Assembly: GCA_936920195.1 (NCBI GenBank) | Contig: CAKZHE010000117.1 | Coordinates: 1-35,107 of the forward strand | Reading direction: 5' to 3' | Length of the DNA: 35,107 bases | From: an uncultured cyanobacterium | Lineage (GTDB): Bacteria > Cyanobacteriota > Cyanobacteriia > Cyanobacteriales > FACHB-T130 | Shown here: piece by piece, positions 31,469 through 35,107 of the stretch | Layout: every line of letters starts with the position of its first letter | Numbering within the stretch: position 1 is the first letter of the stretch | Notes under the pieces: model-generated | The model's database searches: none | What the model saw: only the letters and a program-made list of their open reading frames with translations | Told to the model about the DNA's origin: nothing | Program-made: the position numbers and the translations under genes

Positions 31469-32905
31469 GTGCAATTCGACGGCTACGAACCAGGGAACTT
31501 TTACGACGAACTCTTTGAAGCTCCGGGGAAACCTCGCCCAGAAGCCAACCTACTAATTGAGAAAATCAATTCTCTGCCATCAGATGAGTTGCGCCGCAGA
31601 CAAGAGGCAGCCCAAACTACCTTGATGAAATTGGGTGCTACCTTTAATGTTTATAGCGATCGCCAAGGTACAGAACGAATTTTCCCCTTTGATGTCATTC
31701 CCCGGATTGTCTCTGCCACCGAGTGGGCGAAACTAGAGCGGGGGCTAAAACAGCGGGTTTATGCCCTGAATTGCTTCTTGGCAGATATTTACGGCGATCG
31801 CAAAATCATTCAAGATGGAGTTATTCCCCTAGAACTGATTGAGTCAGCATCGGGATTTTTGGCTCCCTGCATGGATTTGAAACCGCCGGGGGGGATTTGG
31901 TGCCACATCACCGGAACAGATTTAGTCCGCGATCGTGCCGGAGAATGGTACGTCTTAGAAGATAACCTCCGCTGTCCTTCTGGGATTTCCTACGTTTTGG
32001 AAAATCGCCGGGTGATGAAAAGCTCCTTTCCAGAACTGTTTGCCAAAATGGGCATTCAACCTGTAGATGGTTATCCCGGACATCTCTTGGATACCCTGTT
32101 AAACTTAGCTCCCAAGAACTTACCTGCCCCCACAGTCGTTGCCCTGACTCCCGGCATCTACAATTCCGCCTACTTCGAGCATTCCTTCCTTGCCCAACAA
32201 ATGGGAGTTGAACTGGTAGAAGGGCGAGATTTAGTCGTGGCAGATGGCTATCTGAAAATGCGGACTACCAAAGGTTTAGAACGGGTAGACGTAATCTATC
32301 GCCGGATAGATGACACCTTTATCGATCCTCTAGTTTTCCGTCCCGACTCCTATTTAGGCGTACCCGGATTAACAGAAGTATATCGTCAAGGGAGAGTAGC
32401 GATCGCCAACGCCCTCGGCACGGGAGTCGCTGACGACAAAGTAATCTACGCCTACGTTCCCCAAATGATTAAATACTACCTAGGGGAAGAAGCCATTTTA
32501 CCCAACGTTCCCACCTACTTATGCTGGGAGCCAAAACAACTAGAATACGTCCTCGCCAACCTAGATAAATTAGTCGTCAAAGCCGCCAACGAATCCGGCG
32601 GTTACGGAATGCTAATTGGTCCCCATGCCAGTGAAGAACAGCGCCAAAACTTTGCCCAACTCATCCAAGCCAGCCCCCGCAACTACATCGCCCAACCCAC
32701 CCTAATGCTTTCCAGAGTTCCCACTTTAGGAGATAGCTGTTTTGAAGGTTGTCATGTAGACTTGCGCCCCTACGTTCTTTACGGCGAAGATATCTACGTT
32801 CATCCCGGCGGCTTAACCCGCGTTGCCCTCAAAAAAGGTTCCCTAGTCGTTAATTCCTCCCAAGGCGGCGGCAGTAAAGATACTTGGGTACTTTGCCAAA
32901 GATAA
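31469..32905 (+). CDS. Circularly permuted ATP-grasp protein (DUF404/DUF407, type 2)
   Basis: 478 residues from a GTG at 31469. The family marks are clear: [13 protein letters not shown] at the start, [30 protein letters not shown] with the ATP-site residues, and a C-terminal [17 protein letters not shown] loop then [12 protein letters not shown]. Members are predicted to form amide bonds on peptides or small substrates, usually with an alpha-E protein and often a transglutaminase-like protein, but the product is unknown. The alpha-E gene follows after 13 bases. Full length for the family. Confidence 0.92.
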   Translation: MQFDGYEPGNFYDELFEAPGKPRPEANLLIEKINSLPSDELRRRQEAAQTTLMKLGATFNVYSDRQGTERIFPFDVIPRIVSATEWAKLERGLKQRVYALNCFLADIYGDRKIIQDGVIPLELIESASGFLAPCMDLKPPGGIWCHITGTDLVRDRAGEWYVLEDNLRCPSGISYVLENRRVMKSSFPELFAKMGIQPVDGYPGHLLDTLLNLAPKNLPAPTVVALTPGIYNSAYFEHSFLAQQMGVELVEGRDLVVADGYLKMRTTKGLERVDVIYRRIDDTFIDPLVFRPDSYLGVPGLTEVYRQGRVAIANALGTGVADDKVIYAYVPQMIKYYLGEEAILPNVPTYLCWEPKQLEYVLANLDKLVVKAANESGGYGMLIGPHASEEQRQNFAQLIQASPRNYIAQPTLMLSRVPTLGDSCFEGCHVDLRPYVLYGEDIYVHPGGLTRVALKKGSLVVNSSQGGGSKDTWVLCQR

Positions 32906-32918
32906 ATTTAGGAGTCCA

Positions 32919-33872
32919 ATGTTAAGTCGCGTTGCTGATGCTATTTACTGGCTAAATCGTTATGTCGAGCGAGCCGAAAACGTGGCTCGCTTTGTAGATG
33001 TCAATCTCAATCTGATGCTCGATTCTCCCACTGGAGCGATTGAACAATGGGAGCCATTAGTATTAATTACTGGCGACCAAGAAATTTTTAAAAATCGCTA
33101 CGATCAAGCCACCGCCGAAAATATTATTCAGTTTCTCACTTTTGACCGGGAATATAGCAACTCAATTTTATCTTGTTTTCTACAAGCCAGAGAAAATGCC
33201 CGGTCAATTCGAGAAATTATCTCTTCGGAAATGTGGGAACAAGTCAATGCCTCTTACCTGATGGTACAAGAAGCCGCTCAAGATCCCTCCCGCGTCCGTT
33301 GGCCTGAGTTTTTCAATGAAATAAAATTAGCTGGTCATTTATTTTCGGGCATTACCGATGCGACCATGACTCATAATGAAGGGTGGCATTTTGGCAAGAT
33401 GGGCAGATTTTTGGAGCGAGCCGATAAAACCGCCCGAATCCTGGATGTCAAATACTTTATTTTGTTACCTTCCGTGCAAGATGTTGGCACGCCCTTAGAT
33501 GAAATTCAGTGGATAGCATTGCTGAAATCTGCCAGCGCCTACGAAATGTATCGGAAGTGCAAGCAACATCGAATTACCCCCAATCGAGTAGCTGAGTTTC
33601 TAATTTTAGACCGAGAATTTCCCCGTTCGATTGAGTTTTGTTTATTGCAGGCAGAATCAGCCCTTCATCAAATTACGGGAACCCCTGCCGGAACTTGGAA
33701 AAATCCTGTGGAAAGGTCTTTAGGCAAACTGCGAGCCGAGTTAGATTATCTGACCATTGAAGAGATTAGCGAGCAAGGTTTGCATGAATTTCTAGATAAT
33801 TTGCAAATTCAAATTAATGGGGTTGGGACAAAGATTTTTGAAGTCTTTTTCGCCCTGCAACCGCTCAATTGA
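32919..33872 (+). CDS. Alpha-E domain protein (DUF403)
   Basis: 317 residues with AGGAG four bases before the ATG. The start MLSRVADAIYWLNRYVERAE and the central GWHFGKMGRFLERADKTARI are the two halves of the alpha-E helical repeat, each with the conserved Arg-Glu pair. The protein is all-helical and soluble. It works with the permuted ATP-grasp protein in the same operon; its exact role is unknown. No transglutaminase-like third gene follows, as it does in many genomes; the next gene is on the other strand. Confidence 0.92.
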   Translation: MLSRVADAIYWLNRYVERAENVARFVDVNLNLMLDSPTGAIEQWEPLVLITGDQEIFKNRYDQATAENIIQFLTFDREYSNSILSCFLQARENARSIREIISSEMWEQVNASYLMVQEAAQDPSRVRWPEFFNEIKLAGHLFSGITDATMTHNEGWHFGKMGRFLERADKTARILDVKYFILLPSVQDVGTPLDEIQWIALLKSASAYEMYRKCKQHRITPNRVAEFLILDREFPRSIEFCLLQAESALHQITGTPAGTWKNPVERSLGKLRAELDYLTIEEISEQGLHEFLDNLQIQINGVGTKIFEVFFALQPLN

Positions 33873-33887
33873 AAAACCAAAAAGTTC

Positions 33888-33932
33888 GTAGTTGGGCTTT
33901 AGCCCCAATCCGGAGGGCTAAAGCCCAACTAC
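33888..33932. repeat. Stem-loop repeat D, copy 2
   Basis: GTAGTTGGGCTTTAGCCC and GGGCTAAAGCCCAACTAC are exact complements across a nine-base loop. It lies 16 bases after the alpha-E gene and could act as its transcript end, although no T run follows. Confidence 0.88.
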
Positions 33933-34025
33933 AAACCAGCTTTCTTTAATTTTTACAAAAATCAGGTAATAATCTACTTGTAGAGTGATTGAGAACATTC
34001 AGTATAATTTTATTTAATTGAAGGG

Positions 34026-34066
34026 AGTTCCAACTCCTTTGACCTCAGAAAAAAAGAGTTGGAACT
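34026..34066. terminator. Possible bidirectional terminator between convergent genes
   Basis: AGTTCCAACTC (34026-34036) and GAGTTGGAACT (34056-34066) pair perfectly, with an A-rich loop. It lies between the alpha-E gene and the end of the Ycf23-like gene. Confidence 0.6.
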
Positions 34067-34078
34067 TAATCATAGCTG

Positions 34079-34816
34079 TTAAACTCGCACTGAGGAGTTG
34101 ACCCCAGCTAAAGCTTCCACTAAACTCCGGACAACGGCAATCATGGCAATTTGATCGTTCAATTGATTGATGGCAGAGCCAACGCCAATCCCGGCAGCCC
34201 CAGCCGCGATCGCCATTGGTGCAGTTACACTAGATAATCCGGAGGCGCAGAGTACGGGTACAGAGACGGCGCGGGAAATTTCGTAGGCGGCGGCAAGGGT
34301 GGGAGCAGCTTTTTCAATTAAACCCAAAATCCCGGCATGGGTGGGTTGACTGCTAGTACCGCCTTCGGTTTGGATGATGTCTGCCCCAGCTTGGACTAAT
34401 TCTTCGGCTAGCTGAACTTGTTGGTCTAGGGGAAGAATGTGGGGGACAGTGACTGATAAGATAGTTTTAGGGAGAAGCGATCGCGTTTCTTTGGTCAACG
34501 CCAGCACTTCTTCGGCTTCAAACCGCCGTCCCAAGGCATAAAAACTATCAAAGTTGCCAATTTCCACTAAGTCGGCTCCAGCGGCAACCGCGATCGCCAA
34601 TTTTTCTGGTTCGACAGCAGAAACGCAAATTGGTAGATTGGTAATATTCCGGCACAACCGCACTAAATTGGCATCAGCCGCAATATCTACCAAAGTAGCA
34701 CCGCCGAGGTCGGCAGCTTTGACCACTGTCGTTACCCGCTCTGGGGAAAAATTGTTTAAGCCGCTGATGACTTTGAGAGCGCGGCGTTGCTCGAAGGCAT
34801 TGAGTAGTTGGGGCAT
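34079..34816 (-). CDS. ycf23: Ycf23-like protein (DUF561, TIM-barrel)
   Basis: 245 residues. The opening FEQRRALKVISGLNNF and the barrel segments (VTTVVKAADLGGATLVDIAA, CVSAVEPEKL, ADLVEIGNFDSFYALGRRF, IIQTEGGTSSQ, PVLCASGLSSVTAPMAIAAG) match the Ycf23/DUF561 family of cyanobacteria and red-lineage plastids. The C-terminal GAAGIGVGSAIN is a phosphate-binding loop of a TIM barrel, in the manner of nitronate monooxygenase or IMP dehydrogenase relatives. The reaction is not known to me. Full length. Confidence 0.9.
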   Translation of the reverse strand: MPQLLNAFEQRRALKVISGLNNFSPERVTTVVKAADLGGATLVDIAADANLVRLCRNITNLPICVSAVEPEKLAIAVAAGADLVEIGNFDSFYALGRRFEAEEVLALTKETRSLLPKTILSVTVPHILPLDQQVQLAEELVQAGADIIQTEGGTSSQPTHAGILGLIEKAAPTLAAAYEISRAVSVPVLCASGLSSVTAPMAIAAGAAGIGVGSAINQLNDQIAMIAVVRSLVEALAGVNSSVRV

Positions 34817-35107
34817 ATTTTACTTTTAGATGTGCTTGCAAAAATTTCTCAGCCTTATTTTGCCACGGTTTGCCGCTCTGCGGCTGGAGAAGAAGTTCGG
34901 CGATCGCCCGATCGTATCTGCCCAAAGGATATCATGTTTGTTGATCTAAAGGGAAGTTTTTTGACGACCAAATCAACTTTTGGATCAATTAAGATGGAAC
35001 AGAAAACCACTGAAATTCCCTTCACAGCTATCATCAGAAAAATGGGTTAGAAACCCCGTCCTTTAGCGAAGCTCAGGACGGCTTTACTTAAATCTAGCTA
35101 GCCACAA
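34817..35107. other. Terminal 291 bases without a supported gene
   Basis: Only weak frames are present. The last 50 bases carry a hairpin (described separately). HIP1 sites are present near 34893. Confidence 0.55.
35056..35085. other. Hairpin resembling an IS200/IS605-family right end
   Basis: CCGTCCTTTAGCGAAGCT then CAGGACGG: CCGTCCT pairs with AGGACGG around a TTAGCGAAGCTC loop, after AAACC. Hairpins of the form CCGTCCTTTAG..AGGACGG are typical after tnpB genes of cyanobacterial IS605 elements. No TnpB frame is seen to the left, and the window ends 22 bases further on. Confidence 0.4.

Noticed and set aside
34808-35050. 80-codon plus-strand frame after the Ycf23-like gene
   Set aside because: It begins inside the opposite gene's start region, lacks a ribosome-binding site and matches nothing I recognise.

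Overview
The window looks like a cyanobacterial chromosome segment. The octamer GCGATCGC (HIP1) recurs throughout on both strands. Several genes belong to families typical of cyanobacteria: DUF3318, the Ycf23/DUF561 family, SBBP/Calx-beta surface proteins and large PAS/GAF signalling proteins. Dispersed stem-loop repeats and a heptanucleotide tandem repeat in the intergenic DNA resemble those of filamentous cyanobacteria. I cannot name the genus from sequence alone. No tRNA, rRNA or CRISPR array was found.

Layout. (1) 1-4.3 kb: an eIF1/SUI1-like factor, a papain-like protease with a very acidic tail, and a PAS-PAS-GAF-GGDEF diguanylate cyclase whose GAF domain carries both cysteines of a DXCF-type cyanobacteriochrome. 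(2) 4.4-12.4 kb: an accessory island of small toxin-antitoxin (TA) modules, most of them broken. Antitoxins tend to survive while partner toxins are cut off within about 12-30 codons of their start. Two modules look intact (a VapBC-like pair and a YgiT/DUF4258 pair). The island also holds a DUF2971 gene, a type I R-subunit-like nuclease gene ended by a 118-bp MITE-like insertion with an 8-bp target duplication, a gene fusion remnant (hypothetical protein/nitroreductase), an AT-rich 368-codon orphan, and a 63-bp repeat punctuated by HIP1 sites. (3) 12.4-15.0 kb: three tandem CPBP (CAAX-like) membrane proteases; a fragment of a fourth lies at 4.5 kb. (4) 15.0-19.2 kb: a hybrid histidine kinase (PAS-GAF-HisKA-HATPase-REC-REC-HPt) translationally coupled to a REC-GGDEF response regulator, a probable c-di-GMP output module. 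(5) 19.4-25.9 kb: mostly housekeeping or conserved genes: a small zinc-finger protein, a CNT nucleoside transporter, a coiled-coil protein, an antitoxin with only a toxin remnant beside it, DUF3318, a peptidoglycan-binding M15-like peptidase, YciI, and CobK/CbiJ. (6) 26.2-31.3 kb: a 1681-residue modular subtilase. (7) 31.5-34.8 kb: a circularly permuted ATP-grasp/alpha-E pair and a Ycf23-like protein.

The most unusual parts are the TA island with its recurrent antitoxin-kept/toxin-lost pattern, the MITE-like insertion, the 63-bp HIP1 repeat, and the candidate photoreceptor diguanylate cyclase. All functional names rest on motif recognition by eye; no database search was run.
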